Below are positions 38,003 through 47,141 of a DNA stretch of 64,000 bases, in pieces. The stretch comes from JAODBQ01 sp047602055 (GTDB lineage Bacteria; Actinomycetota; Acidimicrobiia; Acidimicrobiales; Ilumatobacteraceae): NCBI GenBank assembly GCA_047602055.1, contig JASGIG010000001.1, positions 3,224,001-3,288,000 on the forward strand. The letters run 5' to 3'. The position numbers and the translations under genes are program-made. Below the pieces are notes generated by a model. The model had not been told where the DNA came from, did not search any database, and saw nothing but the letters and a program-made list of their open reading frames with translations. The stretch's first letter is position 1. Every line of letters begins with the position of its first letter.

Positions 38003-38330
38003 TCAAGACGACTCGTGCGTCGGTCGTCGGCGGCTACGAGCGATCACGCATCGCCGGGGCTGGAGCATGCAAGCCCTGTTCGCCGCGTGCCGTATGGCCG
38101 CCTTCTCGCCCCTGCGGGTCGTTGCTGAGCGCGACAACCCTGTACGGGCTGACCGGCCACAAGATGTACGTCGCCGCGTAGCCAGGCTCGGCCGGACGTT
38201 GCGGCGGAACGGGACCAGCACCGGTGCGGCGCATGTCATGAACCGACCCAAAGGGTCGTACCACACCTCCATCTGACGCGTCGTGAACTGGTCGGCCGCA
38301 TCCCACGTCGCCATGGGCTCGACTGCAGCA
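38003..38330 (-). pseudogene. Broken DUF4238-like gene remnant
   Basis: Minus-strand reading from about 38320: ATWDAADQFTTRQMEVWYDP, then RFMTCAAPVLVPFRRN. The frame then shifts and continues TYILWPVSPYRVVALSNDP, then shifts back to GEKAAIRHAANRACM before a stop at 38003. The order resembles the C-terminus of DUF4238 proteins (a conserved S/C-x-x-PV...PLSP pattern). Two compensating frame shifts within about 120 bases and no start suggest decay. The gene family assignment is tentative. Confidence 0.45.
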
Positions 38331-38361
38331 CATCGTGCAACGATGGTGCGACAGCTGCCGG

Positions 38362-39459
38362 CTATGGGCGGATCTCGAAGAAGGCGTTGACGGCGTGGTC
38401 GACCTTCAGACGCTCGAAGCGGGTGAAGCCGGCGGTCTCGGCCATCGCCCTCGCCTTGCTCTCGGGGAGGCCGAGCGTGCCGAGCCCGGCGCCGCCCGGC
38501 TCGCTGAGCGCCGAGGACATGCACGACAGCACGCTGATCCCGTACATCAGCGAAGCCATCGGGTTCTTCATCGCGTTCTCGGCGAACGTGTCCTGGGCCT
38601 TGATGTCGACGAGCAGCCACGTGCCGTCGGCGGCGACGGCGGCGCGGATCGCGGCCATCACGTCCTGCGGATGGGTCATGTCGTGGATGCAGTCGAACGT
38701 CGTCACCAGGTCGACCGAGTGGTCGGACGGCATCGGCTCGACGCGCGGGTCGTGGAAGTGGACGTTGGTGACGCCGGCCTCGGCCTTCTTCTGCTCGGCG
38801 CGAGCGAGCGCGTACTGGGAGATGTCGTAGCCGTGGAACGTCGACGCCGGGAACGCCTTGGCCATCAGCAGCAGCGCGCCGCCGGCGCCGCAACCGACGT
38901 CGGCCACCGTCGCCCCGGCCGTCAGCTTGTCGACGACGCCGTCGAGCGCGGGCAGCACGACCGGCACCAGGAAGCTGCGGTTCCACGGCTCGAAGCTGCG
39001 CTCGATGCCGACCGCGCCCTCGGGCCCGTGTGAGTCGTAGTCGTGGCCGACGCCGGTGCGGAAGCTGTCGCGGACGTGCTCGACGGCGTGCATCGTCTGC
39101 GGGAAGCGATGGAACATGCCCATGCCGAACGCCGGGTGGTCCGGGTCGGCGAGCACCACGGCGGCCTCCGGCGTCACCGAGTAGCGCTCCGGGCCACCCT
39201 CGGGGGTGTCGGCCTCGATGATCTTCGCCGCAGCCTGGTTGTGGGCCCACTCCTGCACCCAGCGCGGCTCCAGTTCGGTGACCGCGGCCAGCTCGGCGAC
39301 GGTCAGCGGGCCGTCGGCAGCGCGCATCGCGCGGTACAGGCCGAGTTGGTCGCCGAGGTGGATCATCGCCGCGGTCACCGCGCCGTCGAGCTTGGTGAAC
39401 ACCAGAAAGGAGTAGAGCTTGAGCTTGTCGGGATCGATGTCGGTGGCGGGCGTGCTCAT
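38362..39459 (-). CDS. Class I SAM-dependent methyltransferase with N-terminal winged helix
   Basis: A 365-residue methyltransferase. Residues 20-90 form a dimerisation winged helix (MIHLGDQLGLYRAMRAADGP, LTVAELAAVTELEPRWVQEW). The Rossmann core is at about 170-300: SAM motif I is ATVADVGCGAGGALLLMA, post-I DISQYAL, and motif IV is DLVTTFDCIHDM. The pattern matches mycobacterial Rv2258c-type proteins. Acceptor unknown. ATG at 39459, with the crotonase stop just upstream. Confidence 0.88.
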   Translation of the reverse strand: MSTPATDIDPDKLKLYSFLVFTKLDGAVTAAMIHLGDQLGLYRAMRAADGPLTVAELAAVTELEPRWVQEWAHNQAAAKIIEADTPEGGPERYSVTPEAAVVLADPDHPAFGMGMFHRFPQTMHAVEHVRDSFRTGVGHDYDSHGPEGAVGIERSFEPWNRSFLVPVVLPALDGVVDKLTAGATVADVGCGAGGALLLMAKAFPASTFHGYDISQYALARAEQKKAEAGVTNVHFHDPRVEPMPSDHSVDLVTTFDCIHDMTHPQDVMAAIRAAVAADGTWLLVDIKAQDTFAENAMKNPMASLMYGISVLSCMSSALSEPGGAGLGTLGLPESKARAMAETAGFTRFERLKVDHAVNAFFEIRP

Positions 39460-39465
39460 GGCGGC

Positions 39466-40293
39466 TCAGGCCGGATCGACGTAGGTGGCCGGGCGCTTCT
39501 GCATGTTCGCCATCACCGTCTCGACCTGGTTCGGCGAGCCGATCAGGCTGCCGATGATCGAGCGCTCGGCGGCGAACTGCTCGGCGGCACCCTGGTTGAG
39601 GAGTCCGTTCATCAGCCGCTTGGCGCCACGGATCGCGTCCGGGCTGCTCGCCGCGATCTGGGTGGCGATCGCCGTCGCGTCCTCGTGCGGGTTGTCGGAC
39701 AGCTTCGTGGCCAGGCCGAGCTGGAACGCCTCACGGCCGTCGAAGACCCGAGCGGTGAACACCAGCTCCTTGGCGACGTCGGCGCGCACCAGGCCGACGA
39801 GCGTCAGCGTGCCGGTCATGTCGGGCACGAGCCCCCAGTAGACCTCGCGCACGCTCATCTGCGTGTCCGGGTGGACGACGCGGATGTCGGCCCCGAGCGC
39901 GATCTGGATGCCGCCGCCGAGGGCGTGGCCGTGCACCGCGGCGATCACCGGGACCGGCACCTCCTGCCACACCCAGGCGCACTGCTGGCCGAGGTGGGTG
40001 ATCCGGCCGTCGGCGATCGCGCTGGGGTTGCCCTCGCGGTTGCCACCTCCGCCGCCACCCGTGCCGTTGCCGCTGGCCATCGAGTCGAACGAGGAGAAGT
40101 CGAGCCCGGCGCAGAACGAGGCACCCTCGCCGGACAGGACCACGGCGCGCACGTCGTTGCGCGACTTCAGCTCCTCGCCGGCCTCGGCGATCGCCGAGAA
40201 CTCCGCGCCGTCGAGGGCGTTGCGCTTGTCGGGCCGGTTGAACCGCACGTCGGCGATCCCGTTCGAGACGTTGATGATGACACGGTCGGACAT
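39466..40293 (-). CDS. Enoyl-CoA hydratase/isomerase (crotonase) family protein
   Basis: A 275-residue crotonase. The oxyanion-hole elements are FCAGLDFSSF and AVHGHALGGGIQIALGADI; the second Glu-equivalent region is VYWGLVPDMTG. A Gly/Asn-rich insert at about residues 73-85 (GNGTGGGGGGN) is not usual. Likely acts on an acyl-CoA in fatty acid or aromatic breakdown; exact reaction not determined. ATG at 40293. Confidence 0.93.
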   Translation of the reverse strand: MSDRVIINVSNGIADVRFNRPDKRNALDGAEFSAIAEAGEELKSRNDVRAVVLSGEGASFCAGLDFSSFDSMASGNGTGGGGGGNREGNPSAIADGRITHLGQQCAWVWQEVPVPVIAAVHGHALGGGIQIALGADIRVVHPDTQMSVREVYWGLVPDMTGTLTLVGLVRADVAKELVFTARVFDGREAFQLGLATKLSDNPHEDATAIATQIAASSPDAIRGAKRLMNGLLNQGAAEQFAAERSIIGSLIGSPNQVETVMANMQKRPATYVDPA

Positions 40294-40332
40294 GCCGGCG
40301 AGTCTGGCACCTGGGTGCGATCGCGGTCGTCC

Positions 40333-40470
40333 TCAGCTGTGCTTGACGGCCTGCAGCGTGTAGGTCAGCGGCAGGCGCTCGCGTCCCCCGCGCAGGCGCC
40401 ACTCCCCGTCCGCTCCCAGCTCCATCACGTCGCCGAGCGCGTTCCACGGGACCGAGTCGCGCTCTGCCAT
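40333..40470 (-). CDS. Hypothetical small protein, 45 residues
   Basis: A short reading frame with ATG at 40470, divergent from the nitroreductase by nine bases. It reads MAERDSVPWNALGDVMELGA and ends LPLTYTLQAVKHS. No domain recognised. Coding is plausible because the frame has the usual GC3 bias and lies in a gap with no other gene, but this is weak evidence. Confidence 0.4.
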   Translation of the reverse strand: MAERDSVPWNALGDVMELGADGEWRLRGGRERLPLTYTLQAVKHS

Positions 40471-40479
40471 GCTCCGGAC

Positions 40480-41130
40480 ATGAAGTTGAACCTCTCCGCC
40501 GACGAAGTGCTGACCACCACCCGCGCCGTGCGCAAGCGCCTCGACTTCGACAAGCCGGTCGAGCGCGAGGTCATCGAGGAGTGCCTGCAGATCGCACTCC
40601 AGGCGCCGACCGGGAGCAACTCGCAGGGTTGGCAGTGGCTGTTCGTCACCGACCCGGCGACGAAGCAGGCGCTCGCCGACCTCTACAAGGAGAACTACGC
40701 CGGCTACCGCCAGCGGGCGCAGTCGAACCTGTACGAGCCGGGCGACCTGCGCCACGAGCAACGCGAGCGAGTGACGTCGTCGGCCGAGTACCTCGTGGAG
40801 AACTTCCACCGCGTGCCGGTGATGATGATCCCGTGCATCACCGGGCGGCTCGACAACCTGCCGAGCGTCGCCACCGCGTCGACGTGGGGATCGCTGCTGC
40901 CGGCCGTGTGGAGCTTCATGCTTGCCGCCCGCGAGCGCGGCCTCGGCACGGCGTGGACGACGATCCACATGCTGAACGGCGGCGAGCAGAAGGCCGCCGA
41001 GCTGCTCGGCATCCCCTACGACAAGTACAGCCAGGCCGGCCTGTTCCCCGTCGCCTACACGATCGGCACCGACTTCAAGCAGGCCAAGCGTCTCCCGCTC
41101 GACTCGATCGTCCACTGGGAACGCTGGTGA
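40480..41130 (+). CDS. Nitroreductase family protein
   Basis: A 216-residue FMN-dependent nitroreductase-fold protein. The FMN-binding N-part has TTRAVRKRLDF and ALQAPTGSNSQGWQWLFVTD; the C-part has MLAARERGLGTAWTTIHML and a terminal VAYTIGTDFKQAK. ATG at 40480. Substrate unknown. A second nitroreductase is at 46.4 kb. Confidence 0.92.
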   Translation: MKLNLSADEVLTTTRAVRKRLDFDKPVEREVIEECLQIALQAPTGSNSQGWQWLFVTDPATKQALADLYKENYAGYRQRAQSNLYEPGDLRHEQRERVTSSAEYLVENFHRVPVMMIPCITGRLDNLPSVATASTWGSLLPAVWSFMLAARERGLGTAWTTIHMLNGGEQKAAELLGIPYDKYSQAGLFPVAYTIGTDFKQAKRLPLDSIVHWERW

Positions 41131-41166
41131 CATTTCGACCTCTCTCGTTCGCTCGCTGCGCTCGAC

Positions 41167-41958
41167 ATGGTGAGTGAGCTCGAACGGACCGGTGGCCGGG
41201 AGGTCGTCGACGCCGGGCAGGACGGCTTCGCCTACCGCTTCGACTGGGGGCCGAACGGTCTGCGTGCCCTCGCCCCGGCGGCCGAGGTCGTCGTGCTCGT
41301 CGACGTGCTGCGCTTCACCACCGCGGTCTGCGCGGCGCTGGAGGCCGGCGCCACCGTGCTCCCCTACCGCTGGGCCGACGACGGCGCCGCCGAGTTCGCC
41401 ACGGCCAACGGCGCCGTCCTCGCCGGTCTGCGCGAGCGCGGCGAGCCGTCGCTGTCACCGGCGGACCTGCTGTCGCTGGCGCCCGGGACGCGCCTCGTCC
41501 TGCCCTCGCCGAACGGCGCCGCGCTCGCCGTCGCCGCCGCCGAGCACGGGGCGCGGCACGTGCTCGCCGGCTGCCTGCGCAACGCGACGGCGGTGGCCAC
41601 GGCGGCAGCGGCGCTGGCCGGCGGTGGACCGATCGCCGTGATCGCCGCCGGTGAGCGCTGGCACGGCGCCACCGGCCCGTTGCGGCCGTGCGTCGAGGAC
41701 CTGCTCGGAGCCGGCGCGGTGCTCGCCGCGCTCGACCCGGCGGCGGCGATCTCCCACCCAGGCTGCTCGCCGGATGCGGCCGCGGCGCGAGCCGCGTTCG
41801 TGGCCGCCCGACCCCGTCTCGCCGCCACGCTCGCCGGCAGCGCGAGCGGGCTGGAGCTGACGAGATGGGGCTGGGCCGACGACGTCGCCGTCGCCGCGGA
41901 GCACGACGCCACCGCGGTCGTCCCGAGGCTCACCCCGGCCGGCTTCGTGCCGGCCTGA
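41167..41958 (+). CDS. 2-phosphosulfolactate phosphatase (ComB) family protein
   Basis: A 263-residue ComB-fold protein. ComB hydrolyses 2-phosphosulfolactate in coenzyme M synthesis, but actinobacterial members have unknown roles. Elements: VVVLVDVLRFTTAVCAALEA, LVLPSPNGAALAVAA, LAGCLRNATAVATAAAALA and GERWHGATGPLRPCVEDLLGAGAVL. ATG at 41167, 36 bases after the nitroreductase. Confidence 0.9.
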   Translation: MVSELERTGGREVVDAGQDGFAYRFDWGPNGLRALAPAAEVVVLVDVLRFTTAVCAALEAGATVLPYRWADDGAAEFATANGAVLAGLRERGEPSLSPADLLSLAPGTRLVLPSPNGAALAVAAAEHGARHVLAGCLRNATAVATAAAALAGGGPIAVIAAGERWHGATGPLRPCVEDLLGAGAVLAALDPAAAISHPGCSPDAAAARAAFVAARPRLAATLAGSASGLELTRWGWADDVAVAAEHDATAVVPRLTPAGFVPA

Positions 41959-41981
41959 GAGCGCCGCGCCGGCGCCGGCCG

Positions 41982-42800
41982 TCAGCCCTCAGCGCCGGAT
42001 GTGGCCGCGTCGACGGCCTTCATCGCGCCCATGGCGAAGATCGAGGCGACCAGGAACCCGAGCGCCATCCCGCCCAACAGGAAGCCCTGCAAGTGGGCCT
42101 TGTCGATCTGGTCCTGCAGCGTGCCGTCGTTGAGGTCGTCGATGGCGACGCGCTGGATGATCGAGCAGGCGAAGGCGACGATGAACCCGATCTGCCAGAT
42201 CGCCAGCGGTTGCGCGGCGCGAGCACTGTGCGCCGCGGAGCGCAGTTGCTGGAACGGGATGACCATGTTGCCGAGCGGGATGAACCAGCTGCTGCCGGCC
42301 AGGCCGGGGCTCGTCGCGTTCTGCGGATCGCGGACCTTGGCGTTGCGCGTCGTGCGGATCGACCAGATGCAGGTGACGATCGCCGCCACGAGCATGACGG
42401 CGGCGACCAGCGCGACCATCCCGCCGACGGCTCCGTTGGCATCGTCGAGGTCCTGCTGCGAGGTCGCGTCGCGCACCGCGCCACCGCGCCCGTAGGCGAC
42501 GACCGCGAGGAGGACCGTCGCCGCGGTGACCACCCAGAACAAGACGATGGCGGCGACGCGCAGCCCGGACGTGGACGCCAGCCGACCGGGGCCGGGCTGG
42601 CCGTAGCCGACGTAGCCCGGCGGTACCTGGCCGTATGCGGGCGGAGCGGGGGCGTACCCAGGTCCGCCGTAGGCCGGGGGTGGCGGCGGACCACCGGACG
42701 ACGGCGTCGGGCCGGTCGGCCCGCCCCAGCCCGGTGGGGGCAGCGGGGGTAGCGGCGGCGGCGAGCCGCCAGGTCGCTCGAAGTCGGACACGTCGCTCAT
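41982..42800 (-). CDS. DUF4328 membrane protein with Pro-rich N-terminus
   Basis: A 272-residue protein. Residues 1-75 are Pro/Gly/Tyr rich (PPPGWGGPTGPTP, PAYGQVPPGYVGYG). The rest has about five membrane helices and the DUF4328 pattern (ATVLLAVVAYGRGG, WSIRTTRNAKV, SSWFIPLGNMVIPFQQLR). Such N-terminal low-complexity stretches are common in actinobacterial membrane proteins. Function unknown. ATG at 42800. Confidence 0.85.
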   Translation of the reverse strand: MSDVSDFERPGGSPPPLPPLPPPGWGGPTGPTPSSGGPPPPPAYGGPGYAPAPPAYGQVPPGYVGYGQPGPGRLASTSGLRVAAIVLFWVVTAATVLLAVVAYGRGGAVRDATSQQDLDDANGAVGGMVALVAAVMLVAAIVTCIWSIRTTRNAKVRDPQNATSPGLAGSSWFIPLGNMVIPFQQLRSAAHSARAAQPLAIWQIGFIVAFACSIIQRVAIDDLNDGTLQDQIDKAHLQGFLLGGMALGFLVASIFAMGAMKAVDAATSGAEG

Positions 42801-42869
42801 GCTGCCAGACGTCCGGCTACCGAGCGCGTGACTGCGCTGGCACGGGGGCTGCGCCCGTGCCAGCGCCCG

Positions 42870-43598
42870 TCACTGGACGAGCCGCAGCCCCGACGGGGTG
42901 ATCGACGGCGCGGCCTGCGGCAGGTCGACGACGAACTCGGTGCGGTGCGCCGGGAACAGGTGCTCGCTCATCAGCACCGGCTGCCCGCTGGTGTCCGTCG
43001 TGATCCGCTGGCAGCGCAGCACCGGCGAGCCGACGGGCACGTGCAGCAGCTCGGCGACATCGGCGGCCGCGGCGTCGGCGCCGATCGTCTGGGTGGCCCC
43101 GCGCAGCTGCCTGCCGAGCAGCTCGTAGAACGGGCGGTGCTCGACGGCGCGCCGTGACAGGTGCTGGCCGAGCTCGGCCGGGCACCACACGGTGACGACG
43201 GCGAACGGCACGTCGTCGGCCAGGTTCACCCGGCGGACGCGCAGCACCTGGTCGGTCCCGAGGATCGCCCGCACGCGCTTCGATGCCGGCTCGAAGGCGA
43301 ACTCGAGCACCTTGCGCGCCGGCTCGAAGCCCTTGGCCTCGAGCTCGCCCTCGATCGTCACCAGCTCGCTGAGCTGCTGGCGCAGCGGCTCCCCGGACAC
43401 GTACCAGCCGAAGCCCTGGCGCGACTCGACGAGCCCCTCCTCACGCAACAGCTCCAGGGCGCGGCGCACGGTGACCCGGCTGACGCCGAACTCGGCGGAC
43501 AGGTCGCTCTCGCTCGGCAGCAGCCGGCCCCCGCCGAGCTCGGCGATGCGGCCGCGCAGATCGGCGGCGATCTGCTGGTAGCGGATCGTGCGGCTCAC
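42870..43598 (-). CDS. GntR/HutC-type transcriptional regulator
   Basis: A 242-residue GntR regulator. The winged helix has QQIAADLRGRIAELGGGRLL, LPSESDLSAEFGVSRVTVRR and ALELLREEGLVESRQGFGWY. The C-terminal UTRA domain (about 85-240) reads ELEAKGFEPARKVLEF, CQRITTDTSGQPVLMSEHLF and PAHRTEFVVDL, as in HutC-type effector binding. GTG at 43598 overlaps the stop of the VOC gene (GTGA), so the two are coupled. Divergent from the aconitase across a 94-base gap. Confidence 0.92.
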   Translation of the reverse strand: MSRTIRYQQIAADLRGRIAELGGGRLLPSESDLSAEFGVSRVTVRRALELLREEGLVESRQGFGWYVSGEPLRQQLSELVTIEGELEAKGFEPARKVLEFAFEPASKRVRAILGTDQVLRVRRVNLADDVPFAVVTVWCPAELGQHLSRRAVEHRPFYELLGRQLRGATQTIGADAAAADVAELLHVPVGSPVLRCQRITTDTSGQPVLMSEHLFPAHRTEFVVDLPQAAPSITPSGLRLVQ

Positions 43599-44011
43599 GG
43601 CGCCACGCCCCCACCGGCGTCGGTGCCCGTGTCGACCAGTTCGATACGGTTGCCGAACGGGTCGTCGAGGTGGCAGCGCACCGTGTCGGGGATCTCGTCG
43701 CTCCAGCGCACGTCGAGCCCACGCTCCGCGACGAAGGCGCGCAAGCCGTCGACGAGCAGCGCCGGATGGGCCTTCCGCGCCGGACGGAAGTCGTCCTCGA
43801 CGCCGAGGTGCAGCTTCACCGCTCCGCCCCCGAACCAGCACCCGCCGCGCACCGCCAGCAGCGGCGGCTTCGGCTGCTCGACCAGCCCAAGGGTGCCGGC
43901 GTAGAACGCTCGTGCCTCGTCCTCGGCGCCAGCCGGCATCGCCAGCTGGACGTGATCGATGCCCACCAGCCCTGACCGGCCGAGTGACGGTCGTCTCGCT
44001 GACCCATCCAC
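43595..44011 (-). CDS. VOC family protein, co-transcribed with the GntR regulator
   Basis: A 138-residue VOC-domain protein. It starts IDHVQLAMPAGAEDEARAFY, has GAVKLHLGVEDDFRPARKAH and ends CHLDDPFGNRIELVDTG. Its final His/Glu positions (HLGV, RIELV) match the VOC metal site. The first ATG is at 44011; an internal GTG gives VGIDHVQLAMP. The stop overlaps the GntR start. Likely substrate or ligand processing for the same regulon, by inference. Confidence 0.85.
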   Translation of the reverse strand: MDGSARRPSLGRSGLVGIDHVQLAMPAGAEDEARAFYAGTLGLVEQPKPPLLAVRGGCWFGGGAVKLHLGVEDDFRPARKAHPALLVDGLRAFVAERGLDVRWSDEIPDTVRCHLDDPFGNRIELVDTGTDAGGGVAP

Positions 44012-44033
44012 AACTTGTACTATACTTGTCTAC
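44012..44033. promoter_or_regulatory. Overlapping divergent promoter/operator between GntR-VOC and aconitase
   Basis: The 22-bp stretch holds a -10 on the plus strand (TATACT, 44021-44026) and on the minus strand (TATAGT, 44019-44024). Direct repeats ACTTGT lie at 44013-44018 and 44024-44029, spaced 11 bases, one helical turn. This suits a GntR/HutC operator that could control both transcription units. No experimental evidence. Confidence 0.5.
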
Positions 44034-44104
44034 ATCGGCGCCGAGTGCGACACTCTGCGGCGAACCACATCGCAATCACGTCACGCCGAACCGAGGGGGC
44101 CGAG

Positions 44105-46371
44105 ATGACCGTCAGCGCAGGAACGCCGATCGAACTCGTGGAGGGGGTGTACGCCACGCTCGTCGAGCGGGCCAACGCCGACCGCGAGCGCTTCGGGCGG
44201 CCGCTCACGCTCACCGAGAAGATCCTCCTCAACCACCTCGACGACCCGTCGGCACCGATCGAGCGCGGCGGCACCTACAACGACTTCCGCCCCGACCGCG
44301 TCGCCATGCAGGACGCCACCGCGCAGATGGCGCTGCTGCAGTTCATGACCGCCGGCCTGCCCGAGACGCACGTGCCGTCGACCGTGCACTGCGACCACCT
44401 GATCTCCGCGAAGGTCGGCGCGCAGCATCGACCTCGGTGTCGCCGTCGACACGAACAAGGAGGTCTACGACTTCCTGCGCACCGTCAGCGCGAAGTACGG
44501 CATCGGCTTCTGGGGCCCGGGCTCGGGGATCATCCACCAGGTCGTGCTGGAGAACTACGCCTTCCCCGGCGGGATGATGATCGGCACCGACAGCCACACA
44601 CCCAACGCCGGCGGCCTCGGGATGGTGGCCATCGGCGTCGGTGGCGCCGACGCCGTCGACGTGATGACCGGCTTCCCCTTCAACGTCCGCTGGCCGAAGG
44701 TGATCGGCGTCAAGCTCACCGGCACGCTCAGCGGATGGTCGAGCCCGAAGGACGTCATCCTCGAGGTCGCCCGCGTGCTCACCGTCGAGGGCGGCACCGG
44801 GGCGATCGTCGAGTACCACGGCCCCGGCGCCGACTCGATCTCGGCCACCGGCAAGGCGACGATCTGCAACATGGGCGCCGAGATCGGCGCCACCTGCAGC
44901 TTGTTCGGCTACGACCACAACATGGCGATGTACCTCAAGGCCACCGGCCGCGAGGCCATCGCCGACGCCGCCGACAAGGTCGCCGACGAGCTGCGCCCCG
45001 ACGACGGCGCGCTGTACGACCAGCTCATCGAGATCGACCTCGACCAGCTCAAGCCGCTGATCAACGGGCCGCACTCGCCCGACCGCGCCCACCGCATCGG
45101 CAAGGACGTCGGCGAGCAGGCCCGGGAGAACGGTTGGCCGCTGGAGATCGACCGCGGCGCTGATCGGCTCGTGCACGAACTCGTCGTACGAGGACATCAC
45201 CCGCGCCGCGTCCGTCGCCCGCCAGGCCGCAGCGCACGGGATGAGGGTCAAGACCGACCTGCTGGTCTCGCCCGGCTCCGAGCAGATCCGGGCGACGATC
45301 GAGCGCGACGGGCTGATGGCCGACCTGGAGGCGATCGGCGCCACGGTGCTGGCCAACGCCTGCGGCCCGTGCATCGGCCAGTGGGAGCGCTCGCAGGAGG
45401 TCACCGAGCAGGCCAACACCATCGTCAACTCGTTCAACCGCAACTTCCCGAAGCGCAACGACGGCTCGGCCAACACGCTGAGCTTCGTCACCAGCCCGGA
45501 CACGGTGATCGCCCTGGCGTTGTCGGGCCTGCTCGACTTCGACCCGACGGTCGACACGATCACGGCGCCCGACGGCACCGAGGTGCGCCTGGAGGCGCCG
45601 GTCGGCGAGGTGCTGCCGGACCAGGGCTACGACCCGGGCAAGGACACGTTCACCGCGCCGCCCGCCGACGGCTCGGGCGTCGAGGTGGTCGTCTCCCCCA
45701 CCAGCAGTCGCCTGCAGCTGCTCCAGCCGTTCCCGGCGTGGGACGGCAACGACTACCTCGGCCTGCCCGTGCTGATGAAGGCCCAGGGCAAGTGCACCAC
45801 CGACCACATCTCGGCGGCCGGCAAGTGGCTGACCTACCGCGGCCACCTGGAGAATATCTCGGGCAACCTGTTCCTCGGGGCGGTCAACGCGTTCACCGGG
45901 GCGGTCGGCGAGGGCAAGAGCGCGGTCGACGGCTCGACGCGGACGTATCCCGATCTGGCCAAGCAGTACAGCGAGGCCGGCGTGCGGTGGTGCGCGATCG
46001 GCGACCGCAACTACGGCGAGGGCTCGTCGCGTGAGCACGCGGCGATGGAGCCGCGCTTCCGTGGCGGCCTGGTGATCTTCGCCCGCAGCTTCGCCCGCAT
46101 CCACGAGACCAACGCGAAGAAGCAGGGCCTCGTGCCGCTGACGTTCGCCGACCCGGCCACCTACGACGAGATCGGCGAGGACGACAGGATCAACGTGCTC
46201 GACCTGCCGCCCAAGCCCGGCCAGAACGTGCGCTGCCAGATCGTCAAGCCCGACGGCACAACCCGTGACTTCGAGGCCGTGCACACGTTCAGCCCCGAGC
46301 AGGTCGAGTGGTTCGAGGCCGGTTCGGCGCTCAACGTCGTGCGCAGGAAGGTCGCGGAAGGCGCCTCCTGA
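44105..46371 (+). CDS. Aconitate hydratase, mitochondrial type, two apparent frameshifts
   Basis: A roughly 755-residue aconitase, the TCA-cycle citrate/isocitrate isomerase. The N-part ends LPETHVPSTVHCDHLISAKV; after a break near 44421 it continues SIDLGVAVDTNKEVYDFLR and MIGTDSHTPNAGGLGM. A second break near 45157 leads to ALIGSCTNSSYEDITRA, with later ANACGPCIGQWERSQ and GEGSSREHAAMEPR. Both breaks fit one extra base in GC tracts. The three [4Fe-4S] cysteines are in SCTN and CGPC. The form matches the mitochondrial rather than AcnA type. ATG at 44105. Confidence 0.92.
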
Positions 46372-46373
46372 TC

Positions 46374-47021
46374 GTGGAGCTGCGCGAGGTGATGCGCGGC
46401 ACCGGCTCGCAGCGGGTGTTCACGCCCGAGCCGGTGCCGGACTCCGAGGTGACGGCGATCCTCGACGACGCCCGCTTCGCCCCGAGCGGCGGCAACCGCC
46501 AGCCGTGGCGGGTGGCCGTCGTCAAGGACGGCGCGCTGCGCCGGCAGCTCGCCGATCTCATGCAGGAGATCTGGGACGAGTACTGCGGCGCGGTCGCGGT
46601 CGGGGCGACGCCGTTCGCCTTCGGCCGGTCGATCGACGCCCCGCCGGTGCCGACGCCGAACCCGCTCCTGGCCGGCATCGAGAACGTGCCGGTGGTGCTC
46701 GCCGTCGCCGCCGACCTGCGCCACGTGGCGATCATGGACGGGATCCTCGACCGGCCGCCGATCGTCGGCGGGGCGTCGGTCTACCCGTTCTGTTGGAACG
46801 TGGTCCTGGCGGCGCGCGACCGCGGTCTCGGCGGCGTGCTGACCACGTTCCTGTCACGAGCCGAGCCGCGCGCCGCTCCCCTCCTCGGCCTGCCCGACGG
46901 CCACGCGCTGGCGGCGACGATCTTCCTCGGGTACGTCGAGCACCACCCCACCAAGCTGCGCCGCCGCCCGGTCGAGGCGTTCACGACGATCGACCGCTTC
47001 GACGGCCCCTCGCTCGGCTGA
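46374..47021 (+). CDS. Nitroreductase family protein
   Basis: A 215-residue nitroreductase-fold flavoprotein. It opens ELREVMRGTGSQRVFTPEPV and has ILDDARFAPSGGNRQPWRVAVV (FMN-binding), with WNVVLAARDRGLGGVLTTFL later. GTG at 46374, two bases after the aconitase stop, so it may be co-transcribed. Substrate unknown. Confidence 0.9.
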   Translation: MELREVMRGTGSQRVFTPEPVPDSEVTAILDDARFAPSGGNRQPWRVAVVKDGALRRQLADLMQEIWDEYCGAVAVGATPFAFGRSIDAPPVPTPNPLLAGIENVPVVLAVAADLRHVAIMDGILDRPPIVGGASVYPFCWNVVLAARDRGLGGVLTTFLSRAEPRAAPLLGLPDGHALAATIFLGYVEHHPTKLRRRPVEAFTTIDRFDGPSLG

Positions 47022-47141
47022 CGCCCCGAACCGTCGGTCCCGAGTCCCAGCCGCTGGCCCGGGTCGCTGGTGGGGCACTGTCCAGCGCGAGCCGCTCGAA
47101 CCAACCCGTCGGAATCGGACCGGTCGGCCTACGGTGCCGGC

